Position numbers and translations under genes: made by a program
Assembly (NCBI GenBank): GCA_002928735.1
Contig: PERL01000003.1
Location: forward strand, 1 to 64,000
Length of the DNA: 64,000 nucleotides
Source: Hyphomicrobium sp.
Lineage (GTDB): Bacteria > Pseudomonadota > Alphaproteobacteria > Rhizobiales > Hyphomicrobiaceae
Direction of reading: 5' to 3'
In this document: positions 35,662 to 44,067 of the stretch, piece after piece
Numbering within the stretch: the stretch's first letter is position 1
Layout: the number at the start of each line of letters is the position of its first letter
The notes under the pieces: generated by a model
What the model was told of the DNA's origin: nothing
The model's database searches: none
What the model saw: only the letters and a program-made list of their open reading frames with translations

Positions 35662-37284
35662 ATGATCCGCCTCGACAACATCAGCAAGCAGAACGGCCAA
35701 CAGATCGTCTTCATCGAGGCGTCAGCGGTTCTCAACCGTGGGGAAAAGGTCGGTTTGGTCGGACCCAACGGCGCCGGCAAGACGACGTTGTTCCGGTTGA
35801 TCGTGGGTGAGGATCAGCCGGACGAGGGGCAGGTGTCGGTCGATCGGGGCGTCACCATTGGCTACTTCAGCCAGGATGTCGGCGAGATGGCCGGGCGCAG
35901 CGCCGTGCAGGAGGTGATGGACGGGGCGGGACCGGTGAGCGCGGTGGCGGCGGAGCTGGCGGACCTCGAAGCGGCGATGGCTGATCCGGATCGCGCGGAC
36001 GAGATGGAGACGATTATCGCGCGATATGGGGAGCTGCAGGGACAATTCGAGGATCTCGACGGCTATGCGCTCGACGGGCGTGCGCGCGAGGTTTTGGCGG
36101 GCTTGAGCTTTACGCCGGAGATGATGGACGGGGATGTTGGATCGCTGTCGGGCGGCTGGAAGATGCGCGTGGCGTTGGCGCGCATCTTGTTGATGCGGCC
36201 GGATGTGATGCTGCTCGACGAGCCCAGCAACCATCTCGACCTTGAGAGCCTGATCTGGCTGGAGCAATTTTTGAGGGACTACGAGGGCGCGCTCCTCATG
36301 ACGTCGCATGATCGGGAATTCATGGACCGGATCGTGAAGAAGATCATCGAGATCGACGGCGGTGGGTTGACGACGTTTTCGGGGAATTACGAATTTTACG
36401 TGGCGCAGCGTGCCATCGCCGAACGGCAACAGCAGGCGCAGTTCGAGCGCCAGCAGGCAATGTTGGCGAAAGAGATGAAGTTCATCGAGCGGTTCAAGGC
36501 GCGGGCGTCGCATGCGGCGCAGGTCCAAAGCCGGGTGAAAAATCTGGAGAAGATTGAGCGGGTGGAGCCGCCGAAGCGGCGGCAGACGGTGGTGTTCGAT
36601 ATTCCGCCGGCGCCGCGGTCGGGCGAGGATGTGGCGACGCTGAAGGCGGTGTCGAAGCGGTACGGTTCGCGCACGATTTACGACGCACTCGACTTCAAGA
36701 TCCGGCGAAAAGAGCGCTGGTGCGTGATGGGTGTCAACGGGGCGGGGAAGTCGACACTGCTCAAGCTTGTGACGCGGTCGACGGAACCGGATGAGGGGGC
36801 TGTTGCGCTGGGGGCCAGCGTGAAGATGGGCTACTTCGCACAGCATGCCATGGAAGTGCTCGATGGCGAGCGGACTGTATTTCAGTCGCTCGAAGATCGC
36901 TTTCCGCTGGCCAACCAGGGGTCACTTCGGACACTGGCGGGATGCTTTGGATTTTCGGGCGACGATGTGGAGAAGAAGTGCAGGGTTTTGTCAGGGGGTG
37001 AGAAGGCGCGGCTTGTGATGGCGCAGATCCTGTTTGATCCGCCGAACTTCCTCGTGCTCGACGAGCCGACGAACCATCTCGATCTGGCGACCAAGGAAAT
37101 GCTGATCACCGCTTTGGCGGAGTACGACGGGGCGATGCTGTTCGTTTCGCATGACCGGCGTTTTCTGGCGGCGCTATCGAACCGCGTGCTCGAATTAACG
37201 CCGGACGGGATGCATCGCTACGAGGGCGGCTATACGGAGTATGTGGCGCGGACGGGCCATGAGGCGCCGGGGCTGCACGCGTAA
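35662..37284 (+). CDS. ABC-F family ATPase
   Basis: 540 residues with two ABC domains and no membrane segments, as in ABC-F translation factors (Uup, EttA, YbiT, YheS). First domain: Walker A GPNGAGKTT (34-42), signature LSGGWKMRVALAR, Walker B MLLDEPSNHLD. A linker rich in charged residues (about 240-300; ERQQQAQFERQQAMLAKEMKFIERFKARAS) is the ribosome-facing arm. Second domain: GVNGAGKST, LSGGEKARLVMAQ, FLVLDEPTNHLD. Length and layout are nearest YbiT. Probably binds ribosomes to ease stalling; the specific role is unknown. Confidence 0.92.
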   Translation: MIRLDNISKQNGQQIVFIEASAVLNRGEKVGLVGPNGAGKTTLFRLIVGEDQPDEGQVSVDRGVTIGYFSQDVGEMAGRSAVQEVMDGAGPVSAVAAELADLEAAMADPDRADEMETIIARYGELQGQFEDLDGYALDGRAREVLAGLSFTPEMMDGDVGSLSGGWKMRVALARILLMRPDVMLLDEPSNHLDLESLIWLEQFLRDYEGALLMTSHDREFMDRIVKKIIEIDGGGLTTFSGNYEFYVAQRAIAERQQQAQFERQQAMLAKEMKFIERFKARASHAAQVQSRVKNLEKIERVEPPKRRQTVVFDIPPAPRSGEDVATLKAVSKRYGSRTIYDALDFKIRRKERWCVMGVNGAGKSTLLKLVTRSTEPDEGAVALGASVKMGYFAQHAMEVLDGERTVFQSLEDRFPLANQGSLRTLAGCFGFSGDDVEKKCRVLSGGEKARLVMAQILFDPPNFLVLDEPTNHLDLATKEMLITALAEYDGAMLFVSHDRRFLAALSNRVLELTPDGMHRYEGGYTEYVARTGHEAPGLHA

Positions 37285-37372
37285 AGGGGCGCTTGCGTGA
37301 GAGAGGGCTTGGCTCCCGATTGCGGTTATCCCATATGACGATGAGGTCAAAGTGCCGATTTGAGAGGTGCCA

Positions 37373-37702
37373 ATGTTTATTGCGATGAACCGGTTCAAGG
37401 TGGTGAAGGGTGCGGAGGCGGACTTCGAGGAACTTTGGCTGAAGCGGGATACGCACCTGAAGGAGACGCCGGGGTTCGTCGAATTTCACCTGCTGCGGGG
37501 GCCGGAGCGGGAAGATCACGTACTCTACTGTTCGCATAGCGTCTGGCGCACGTATCAGGACTTCGAGGCGTGGACGAAGTCGGAGCAGTTCCGCAAGTCA
37601 CACTCTGGCGCCAAGTCGAGCAAACCGCTTTATCTGGGGCCGCCGGATTTCGAGGGCTTTCACGCGTTGCAGACCGTCTCGTCGGCGGTGGCTGGCGGCT
37701 GA
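37373..37702 (+). CDS. Antibiotic biosynthesis monooxygenase-like (ABM) protein
   Basis: 109 residues from the ATG at 37373 (GAGAGG 5 bases upstream). Single ferredoxin-like alpha/beta ABM domain: MFIAMNRFKVVKGAEADFEELWLKRDTHLKETPGFVEFHLLRGP and HSVWRTYQDFEAWTKSEQFRKSHSG. The pattern is like IsdG/HmoA-type haem-degrading enzymes (WxxxxxFxxWxxSxxFxxxH), so haem breakdown is possible, but the family is functionally broad. It follows the ABC-F gene by 88 bases. Confidence 0.75.
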   Translation: MFIAMNRFKVVKGAEADFEELWLKRDTHLKETPGFVEFHLLRGPEREDHVLYCSHSVWRTYQDFEAWTKSEQFRKSHSGAKSSKPLYLGPPDFEGFHALQTVSSAVAGG

Positions 37703-37705
37703 AGG

Positions 37706-38584
37706 TCAGCTGGTGCCGGCAGACTCGGCATTGAGCATGCGGCGCAGCAGGGCGGCGGCTTCGCTGCCGCTGCCGGCCGTGGCGTTGCAGCCGATCGCGG
37801 CCGCCAGGGTGGGATCGCGCTGAAAGGCCAACCCGCCGCCGATGATGACGAGCGATTTGTTGCGCGATGCCTTGCGGGCGCGCGTCAAATTCCGAGCCAA
37901 CGTTGGTACGTCTCCGACGCGACCGGCTGATATGCCGAGGGCATCGTAGTGCGTGTCTTCGACCAAGAGAGCGAGTTCGCCAAGGAATTGCAGTTCGTTA
38001 CAGCACACATCCCAACCTTCACGCCAGAAGTCGGCACGCACGAGGCACAGACCGAGGCGATGCCGCTCTTGCGGGAGAGCTACGAGGAGAATGCGCCGCA
38101 GCTTATCGGAGACGCGGCCATCGGTGCAGAAGGCTGCCGAGTGGGCCAAGATGATTTGATGGATGTGATCCATGCCGCGGGCGACATCGATGAAGTCGCG
38201 CGCATCTTTTTCCCACATTTCGCCGAGGCGTATGGCGGCAGGAACGAGGAGGTATTGGAAGAGGGTATCAAGGGGGACGCCGCGCTCGAGCAAGGTCGCG
38301 AACGATGCAAGAGACGTGGTGGAGTCATCCTCAAGGATTGCATCTGTGAATGCGAGCACCTCACCGCTGAGGGCGGAGGCGTCGGTTTGAGAGACCCCGT
38401 AGCCGTCAACCAAACGCGGAATGATGTCGGTTTCGATCAGGTGGGCCAGTGTCCGGCTCTTGCCAGCTGGCTTTGAAACCGGGGAACATGAGGGCTCTGG
38501 TCCGGACTCTTTATGCGACTTGCTGCTTCCCACCAAACTTCCCCGCTGCTGCAAGTCGTGTGTGCGTATTCCGCTCATAGCCAT
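37706..38584 (-). CDS. Cobalamin-binding (B12) domain regulator
   Basis: 292 residues from the ATG at 38584 (an ATG at 38578 is also possible). After a polar, Ser-rich N-terminus comes a helical cap of the B12-binding-2 type (GVPLDTLFQYLLVPAAIRLGEMWEKDARDFIDVARGMDHIHQI), then a Rossmann B12-binding domain: LVALPQERHRLGLCLVRADFWREGWDV (the H in ERHRLG occupies the usual DxHxxG place), LGISAGR and VIIGGGLAFQRDP. The layout resembles B12/light-responsive regulators such as CarH without its DNA-binding head, or the AerR/PpaA antirepressors. No DNA-binding domain is seen, so it may act on a partner protein. Ligand binding is inferred. Confidence 0.7.
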   Translation of the reverse strand: MAMSGIRTHDLQQRGSLVGSSKSHKESGPEPSCSPVSKPAGKSRTLAHLIETDIIPRLVDGYGVSQTDASALSGEVLAFTDAILEDDSTTSLASFATLLERGVPLDTLFQYLLVPAAIRLGEMWEKDARDFIDVARGMDHIHQIILAHSAAFCTDGRVSDKLRRILLVALPQERHRLGLCLVRADFWREGWDVCCNELQFLGELALLVEDTHYDALGISAGRVGDVPTLARNLTRARKASRNKSLVIIGGGLAFQRDPTLAAAIGCNATAGSGSEAAALLRRMLNAESAGTS

Positions 38585-39027
38585 GGCACGTGATCCCCGG
38601 AACACCACACTGACATCACTATCGCTGTGAGATGGGCTCAGCGAAACCACGAAATAATTTCGTCGATCGATGTGATTGGCGGCATTGATGCCGGTCAAAA
38701 CTTCGCTGTGTTAAAGATGTCAGCCAGCGATCAGACGCACTGAGGAATTGACTGCATGCCATCAGGGAAGATGAGTTCTTCGGTCGCGCCGCGTGCTCCT
38801 GCGCTTCGCAATTCCGTTGATTGATCTCATGGTGTTAAGAGCTCGGCGTGTGCAGGTGCGAAGTAAAGACGCTTCACCAAGTCAACGCGAGAAATTTGGA
38901 TTGTGACTTTCCTGGCGCCACGGCCGTAGACGGAAAAGACGCATGAACGTCTTGTACGAAAGTATAAGGACCGTGGCCGAAATGTGTGGAAAGTCCGGCA
39001 TGATCAGCCGGAACACCGCGAAGCCGT
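38585..39027. other. Gene-free stretch
   Basis: No frame with a credible start or composition. It presumably holds the promoter of the B12-binding gene (minus strand). No hairpin terminator is recognised. Confidence 0.4.
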
Positions 39028-39537
39028 TCAGATTGCAGGCCGGCGGGGTGTGGTCGCGCTGGCAAGAAGCTGCCAGATCGCGGTCCATCGCCACGTGGGG
39101 GCGGCCCGTCTGGATGCCAACGCTGATTGCGCCGGATTGGCAATGGGCACGGCCGGCGCCGTGATAATGCGAACTTTGCCGGCGGCGAGGGCGGGAAGCT
39201 CCGTACCGTGGACGATGGTCCACCACGCCGTCCGCATGTCTGGGGTGACGACGCTCACCGGCTCGCCCAACGCTCGGGATAAGGCAGCGAAATTGGTGCG
39301 GAGTTCTTCGATCCAGTCGTCAAAGCCGTCGTTCAAGCGCGCGTCATCGAAGCGAACAGCGAGTTCGACCGGATGGGCATCGCCGTGGTTGGGGCGGAGA
39401 CGCTGGCCAAAGAGTGAGACTTCGTGGAGGAGCGGCCGTTCGGCAGCCCAATGGCCTACGATTCGAACGAGCTTTTGAACGTCGGCCGCGAGCGGGCCGT
39501 GTTCCTCAGTCTCTGTGATGCCATCGACGTGCAGCAT
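39028..39537 (-). CDS. Hypothetical protein, possibly nucleotidyltransferase-like
   Basis: 169 residues from the ATG at 39537; a TTG at 39552 is less likely. The segment VSLFGQRLRPNHGDAHPVELAVRFDD faintly resembles the GS-x10-DxD core of nucleotidyltransferase-fold proteins (LFGSRxR...SDIDLAV), but the catalytic acidic pair is not preserved. The last 30 residues are Arg/Ala/Thr-rich and look less protein-like, so the end may be frameshifted. No family assigned with confidence. Confidence 0.4.
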   Translation of the reverse strand: MLHVDGITETEEHGPLAADVQKLVRIVGHWAAERPLLHEVSLFGQRLRPNHGDAHPVELAVRFDDARLNDGFDDWIEELRTNFAALSRALGEPVSVVTPDMRTAWWTIVHGTELPALAAGKVRIITAPAVPIANPAQSALASRRAAPTWRWTAIWQLLASATTPRRPAI

Positions 39538-39685
39538 TGCATCCCCGCGCAAGTGCGACGATCAGACGGTATTAGATAACCTTGGGTCTGTCCGCTACGG
39601 CGTCGCTGCCATTAGATTTTTTCCACAGCAACGGGAAATGAGATCAGCTGGCGAGGTCGAAGATATGGCGGCGCGCGCCAGTAAC

Positions 39686-40108
39686 TCAGGCTTCGGCGTC
39701 GTGGCAGACGGCGTCGATGCGCAGGGCGCTTCCATCGGCCAGGGACATCACGGTGGAGATCGTCCAGCCGTCGCGGATGGCGCCGGCGAAGGCCGGATGA
39801 CGGTCACAATAGGTTTTCGACCAGTGGGCGGTGCGGCGGGTGACCCACTCCTGATTGACGTCGCGTTTGGTGAGTTGGACATCTTGGCGAAAGACCATTG
39901 CCTTGTGATCGCACATCACTTCGATGCCGGAGAAGCGGGTCAGCGGGTCGACCTTGGCTCCAAATTTGCCAGTCAGGTTCTCGCGGACCTTGGAGAACAG
40001 CGTGCAATATTCCGCGGACTGGGCGGCGGGTTCCTTAGCACTGATCGTGGTCGATCCCGCGGCGATGGTGGCGATGAGGATGGCGGCTAGCCGAGGATCG
40101 AAACGCAT
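39686..40108 (-). CDS. Exported hypothetical protein
   Basis: 140 residues from the ATG at 40108 (MRFDPRLAAILIATIAAGSTTISA, a signal peptide). The mature part contains three or four Cys residues (EYCTLF, EVMCDHKA, KTYCDRH, AVCHDAEA), perhaps in two disulfides, plus WSKTYCDRHPAFAGAIRDGWTISTVMSLADGSALRIDAVC, which looks like a small conserved periplasmic domain. Family not recognised. Likely single-gene unit; 148 bases separate it from the next minus-strand gene. Confidence 0.6.
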   Translation of the reverse strand: MRFDPRLAAILIATIAAGSTTISAKEPAAQSAEYCTLFSKVRENLTGKFGAKVDPLTRFSGIEVMCDHKAMVFRQDVQLTKRDVNQEWVTRRTAHWSKTYCDRHPAFAGAIRDGWTISTVMSLADGSALRIDAVCHDAEA

Positions 40109-40387
40109 GACGCAAATTCCACAAGACAAAGGACGCAACGTACACTGTGGAGGCTATCGTTAAGTCGTTAATGAGACGTTCTGAAGGCTGGTTTTCGGAG
40201 TGTTCATGTTTACTTTCGAGAAATCATGAGCAGTTGATCGATCCTGTTTGGTTCTCGATGCGGGGTTGGAAGGCCCGGGATTTGGCAGCTAAAACTTTAC
40301 GCCAGCAGCCGTTTGCGGCGCGCCTAGGACTGTGGCAACACAACGACAAGAGTTCGTGATGTCGAAGCGGACCGCGCGGGGAGGACA

Positions 40388-41560
40388 GTGTTGGCAAAGG
40401 GATCGTCGGCGGTGAGTGCCAGCGGCGTGCGTTGTGCGTCGAGCGTGAGCGGAAACCTTGCCGAACTCGTCATGCAGCTGAGGGCGGGTCTCGGACCGGG
40501 ATCATTCCAGCACATCATTGCCTATTTTTCGACGGACTATGACGCGGAGGCTCTCGTCGCGGCACTGACGGCGGCTTTTCCCGATGTGCCCATTTCGGGC
40601 TGTTCGACGGCGGGGGCCATTACGCCTGGCGGCATGATGGACGACGGCGTGCTTCTGATCGCCTTTCCCGAAGCCGGATTTTCGGTGCACAGCGGCGTCG
40701 TCGAGAATGTCTCGGAATTCGGTGTCGAACGGGCGACGGATCTGGCGCGGCGGTTAAAACACCGGCTGCAAGCCGGCGATCCTGCGCGGCGCAAGCCGGC
40801 CTTTGCCATGATCCTGGTCGACGGCACATCGAACACGGAAGAATCGATCGTTGCGGCCGTTCATTGGGCGATCGAAAGCGTGCCGCTCATTGGAGGATCG
40901 GCGGGTGATGGTCTGACGTTCAGTGGAGCCTTGGTGGTGCACGAAGGCCGCGTCATGGCGGATGCCGCGGTGCTCTTCCTGGTCGAAACGTCGGTTCCAT
41001 TCCGCATTTTCAAAACGCAGAATTTCGAGCCTACACCGATCAAGCTCGTGGTCACCGCAGCCGATGCGGAGCGGCGGATCGTTAAAGAGCTCAACGCGGA
41101 GCCTGCCGCACGGGAATACGCGTCTGCAATTGGACTTTTGCCTGACGATCTCGGCCCATTCAGCTTTGCCTCCTACCCGCTGGTGGTCAAAGTGGGCGGT
41201 AATTATTACTGCCGGTCCATCCGGAATATGAATAGTGACGGCTCGCTCTCGTTCTTTTGTGCCATCGACGAGGGGCTCGTATTCACGGTAGCACGTCCTC
41301 AGGACATGCTGCGCGGCACACAGGAAACGCTGGAGGAGATTGCCCAAGAAATTGGCGGCATCGATCTCGTTATCGGGTTCGACTGCGTGTTGCGGCGGCT
41401 CGATGCGGAGAACCGGCAGATCCGGCATCAGATGGACGAACTCTACCGGCGGTTTGGTGTCGTGGGCTTTCATTCCTACGGCGAACAATTCAACGCCATG
41501 CACTTGAATCAGACGTTGACTGGAATTGCGTTCGGGAAGGCTGCGAGCGGCGCGAGATGA
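40388..41560 (+). CDS. FIST-domain sensor protein (NosP-like)
   Basis: 390 residues. An N-terminal FIST domain (QHIIAYFSTDYDAEALVAALTAAFPDVPISGCSTAGAITPGG ... VPLIGGSAGDGLTF) and a C-terminal FIST_C domain (GVVGFHSYGEQFNAMHLNQTLTGIAFG at the end) span the whole protein; no membrane or enzyme domains. GGGGAGGA precedes the start; a GTG (40388) and the next codon TTG (40391) are both possible starts, the TTG having the better spacing. Stand-alone FIST proteins beside a hybrid histidine kinase match the NosP/NahK arrangement, in which NosP binds haem and senses nitric oxide. The stop overlaps the kinase ATG. Haem and NO binding are inferred from that parallel. Confidence 0.8.
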   Translation: MLAKGSSAVSASGVRCASSVSGNLAELVMQLRAGLGPGSFQHIIAYFSTDYDAEALVAALTAAFPDVPISGCSTAGAITPGGMMDDGVLLIAFPEAGFSVHSGVVENVSEFGVERATDLARRLKHRLQAGDPARRKPAFAMILVDGTSNTEESIVAAVHWAIESVPLIGGSAGDGLTFSGALVVHEGRVMADAAVLFLVETSVPFRIFKTQNFEPTPIKLVVTAADAERRIVKELNAEPAAREYASAIGLLPDDLGPFSFASYPLVVKVGGNYYCRSIRNMNSDGSLSFFCAIDEGLVFTVARPQDMLRGTQETLEEIAQEIGGIDLVIGFDCVLRRLDAENRQIRHQMDELYRRFGVVGFHSYGEQFNAMHLNQTLTGIAFGKAASGAR

Positions 41561-42942
41561 AAAGCGACGAAGTCACCTACCCAATTCCGCCTCGCCACGA
41601 CGGGCCAGGCTCGGAACTCGAGCAGCGGCTTGAGAAGATGGCGCGCATCAACGCGGCGTTGATGCAGCGCGTCGAGCGGTCGATGGATCAGCAAGCCAAC
41701 GCCTACTCGCTGTTTCAGACGGCCATCGGCCTTGAGGGGCAGGTGCGCGTGCGCAGCGATCAGCTGAAGACGGCGCTGGATAGGCTCGAGGATGTCAACA
41801 GCGAGCTCACGTCCGCGCGGGATGCGGCCGAGCGGGCCAATCGCTTCAAGACGAGATTTTTCACAGCCGTCGGTCACGACCTGTTGCAGCCGCTGCATGC
41901 GGCCCGCCTCACACTGTCGGCGATGCTCGATGGCGAGCGGGACCGCGAGCAACAGCGGCTGGGCGGCCAAGTCGATCATGCGCTGTCGAGCATCGAGGAA
42001 CTACTCAAGACCATTCTCGATCTGTCGAAACTCGAAGCGGGTGTGACGGAACCGCAGATCCGGCTGATCGATGTGGACCAGCTCTTCGAGGACGTGGTGT
42101 CGGATCTTGCTCCGATTGCCCGTGCGAAGGGGTTGCGGCTGTCGCATCGGCCGACGCGGCTCATGGTGCGGTCCGATCCCCTGATGCTGCGGCGGATCGT
42201 ACAAAACCTCGTGGCCAACGCCGTCCATTACACCGAGAAGGGGCGCATCCGGCTGCTCGCACGCCGCCGGGGACTCAAGGTGCGATTGGAGATCTGGGAT
42301 ACGGGGCCCGGCATTCCGCCTGCCGAGCGCGACCGCATCTTCGAGGAATTTCAGCGCGGCACGGCGTCGGAAACGGCGCGGGTCGGTGGGTTCGGGCTCG
42401 GGCTTTCGATTGTTCAGCGCATGTCGGAAGCGTTGGAGCACGATTTGAATTTGTGTTCGCTGGTGGGGCATGGGTCGTGTTTCACCGTGACGACACGCTT
42501 CTCGACGATGCGGGAGATGCAACGCGCACCTGAACCGGTCGTGGCGCCGGGCTATGGGTTGCCGGTCTCAAATGTGCTTGTCATCGACAATGAGCCGACG
42601 GTCGTCGAAGCCATGCGCGCGCTGCTCACGCGGTGGGGTTGCGCGGTGCGGGTGGCCGCATCGGCTGAAGACGTGGATGCACTTTTCAGCGAAACGCCTG
42701 ATTACAGTCCAGATATCGTGTTGGCCGACTACCACCTCAACCGGGGTCAAACCGGCGTCGCGGTGGTGAGTGACTTGCGGAGCCGGCTTGGACTCGAAGT
42801 GCCGGCCATCGTGATTTCCGCAGACCGGTCGCTGACGCAGGCGTCATTGGCCGCGTCGGGCACATTTGAATTGTTGCGCAAGCCGGTCAAACCCGCCGAA
42901 CTCAGGGCCCTGATGTTGCACGTGATGGCGAACGGCGCGTGA
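41557..42942 (+). CDS. Hybrid sensor histidine kinase (NahK-like)
   Basis: 461 residues; ATG overlaps the FIST stop (ATGA). No membrane segments. N-terminal coiled coil (about 17-100), HisKA with the phospho-acceptor H107 in GHDLLQPLHAARL, HATPase with NLVANAVHYTEKG, DTGPGIPP and GFGLGLSIV, then a receiver domain with IDNEP and the phospho-acceptor Asp in VLADYHL, and KPVKPAEL. Because no input domain other than the coiled coil is present, the signal probably comes from the FIST protein. Phosphotransfer may run to the convergent NarL-type regulator at 42962 or to an Hpt protein elsewhere. Confidence 0.9.
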   Translation: MKSDEVTYPIPPRHDGPGSELEQRLEKMARINAALMQRVERSMDQQANAYSLFQTAIGLEGQVRVRSDQLKTALDRLEDVNSELTSARDAAERANRFKTRFFTAVGHDLLQPLHAARLTLSAMLDGERDREQQRLGGQVDHALSSIEELLKTILDLSKLEAGVTEPQIRLIDVDQLFEDVVSDLAPIARAKGLRLSHRPTRLMVRSDPLMLRRIVQNLVANAVHYTEKGRIRLLARRRGLKVRLEIWDTGPGIPPAERDRIFEEFQRGTASETARVGGFGLGLSIVQRMSEALEHDLNLCSLVGHGSCFTVTTRFSTMREMQRAPEPVVAPGYGLPVSNVLVIDNEPTVVEAMRALLTRWGCAVRVAASAEDVDALFSETPDYSPDIVLADYHLNRGQTGVAVVSDLRSRLGLEVPAIVISADRSLTQASLAASGTFELLRKPVKPAELRALMLHVMANGA

Positions 42943-42961
42943 CGGTTTGGGATGTCCGGGG

Positions 42962-43618
42962 TTAGCCGTGGCTACCCGCCAATTTATCAAAATCGATCCG
43001 GCTGACCTCAATGACCGCCTGCGTGCGCGAGGCGACATCGAGCTTGCGCAGAATTTCCGACACGTGGGCTTTGACGGTCGTTTCGCCGACGCCCAGTTCA
43101 TGGGCGATCTGCTTGTTGAGGAGACCTTGCCGGAGCATACTCAACACGCGCAGTTGCTGCGGCGTCAGAGACGACAGGCGCGAGCCGATATCGGAGGTGC
43201 CGGACGCGTCACGCACAGGCGGCTGGTAGGCTTTAGGCAAAGCCAGATTCCCCTGCATCACATTGTCGATGGCTTCGGCGAGTTCTAGCTTGCGCGCCGA
43301 CTTTGGTATGAAACCTGCCGCTCCGAGCGTCACAGCTTCATGAACAATGCGGCTGTCGTCGAGAGCCGACACGATCACGATGGGCTGCTTGGGATCGAGG
43401 CTGCGCAGTTCGAGAAAGCCTTCAAAGCCGGCAACCCCCGGCATTGAAAGGTCGAGCAGGACCAGATCGAACCGCTCGCCGCCGCCAAGAAGGTCCTTCG
43501 CGGCCTCGATGGAGGAGGCTTCCTTGATCGTCGCGTTGGGATGGTTGGTTTTGATCGCCAGCGTGAGCGCATCACGGAACAGCGGGTGGTCATCCACCAC
43601 CAGGAAGCTTTCTTCCAT
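42962..43618 (-). CDS. NarL/LuxR-family response regulator
   Basis: 218 residues from the ATG at 43618; AGGGA lies 9 bases upstream, while the alternative ATG at 43627 touches that signal. Receiver domain with LVVDDHP, phospho-acceptor Asp in LVLLDLSMPG, and KSARK; C-terminal LuxR helix-turn-helix LTPQQLRVLSMLRQGLLNKQIAHELGVGETTVKAHVSEIL. Converges on the kinase gene with 19 bases between stops. A cognate role with the FIST/kinase pair is likely from position. Confidence 0.9.
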   Translation of the reverse strand: MEESFLVVDDHPLFRDALTLAIKTNHPNATIKEASSIEAAKDLLGGGERFDLVLLDLSMPGVAGFEGFLELRSLDPKQPIVIVSALDDSRIVHEAVTLGAAGFIPKSARKLELAEAIDNVMQGNLALPKAYQPPVRDASGTSDIGSRLSSLTPQQLRVLSMLRQGLLNKQIAHELGVGETTVKAHVSEILRKLDVASRTQAVIEVSRIDFDKLAGSHG

Positions 43619-43864
43619 TGTTTCCATTCCCTAGACGTGCGTCCGCCCAATTATCGAGCGGCTTCTTGGCTGTTCGACCTCTACGTGAGCCTGCGGCCTG
43701 TGTCAAAAAAGTTGCACGGGTTCACGTAATGATTTTGGTTAATGGCGCCCTCGCTGCGGGACGGAATGCCGGTTCCCCGGAATTCACGCTTGGCGCAAAC
43801 GAGAAAGCGTTGAAATGTGACGGTTGATCAATCAGTTGCGGCTTGGAGTGCAGGGGGAGATCGC

Positions 43865-43893
43865 TTGGAATGCGTACATCCGTCCTCTATAAT
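43865..43893 (+). promoter_or_regulatory. Candidate promoter of the OmpA-domain gene
   Basis: TTGGAA (-35, 43865-43870) and a perfect TATAAT (-10, 43888-43893) with a 17-base spacer, about 175 bases ahead of the ATG at 44068. The rest of the 43619-44067 gap holds only the 13-bp tandem repeat at 44016; no gene seen. Confidence 0.5.
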
Positions 43894-44015
43894 GCCGGCG
43901 ACGGTTGGGGGGTATCCGCCTGGACATGCCTGGATGATGTTGCTTTGTTCAAGCGGCGTTGTTGCGGTGTGCCCTGGCGCTTGGTCGCGCCGTCATCTGG
44001 TGCGCGCTGGCCGTT

Positions 44016-44046
44016 GACCGGTGCCGATGACCGGAGCCGATGACGG
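44016..44046 (+). repeat. Short tandem repeat in the OmpA-gene leader
   Basis: Two 13-base units, GACCGGTGCCGAT and GACCGGAGCCGAT, plus a partial third GACGG, ending 21 bases before the start codon. Confidence 0.55.
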
Positions 44047-44067
44047 GACTTGGGGAGCTCTAGTTAC

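Noticed and set aside
38882-39226. 114-codon minus-strand frame as a frameshifted continuation of the 39028-39537 gene
   Set aside because: No homologue known to me to show that the frames belong together; composition alone is not enough.
41257-41556. N-terminal extension of the histidine kinase
   Set aside because: Overlaps the FIST gene in another frame; the ATGA junction at 41557 is a clear start.
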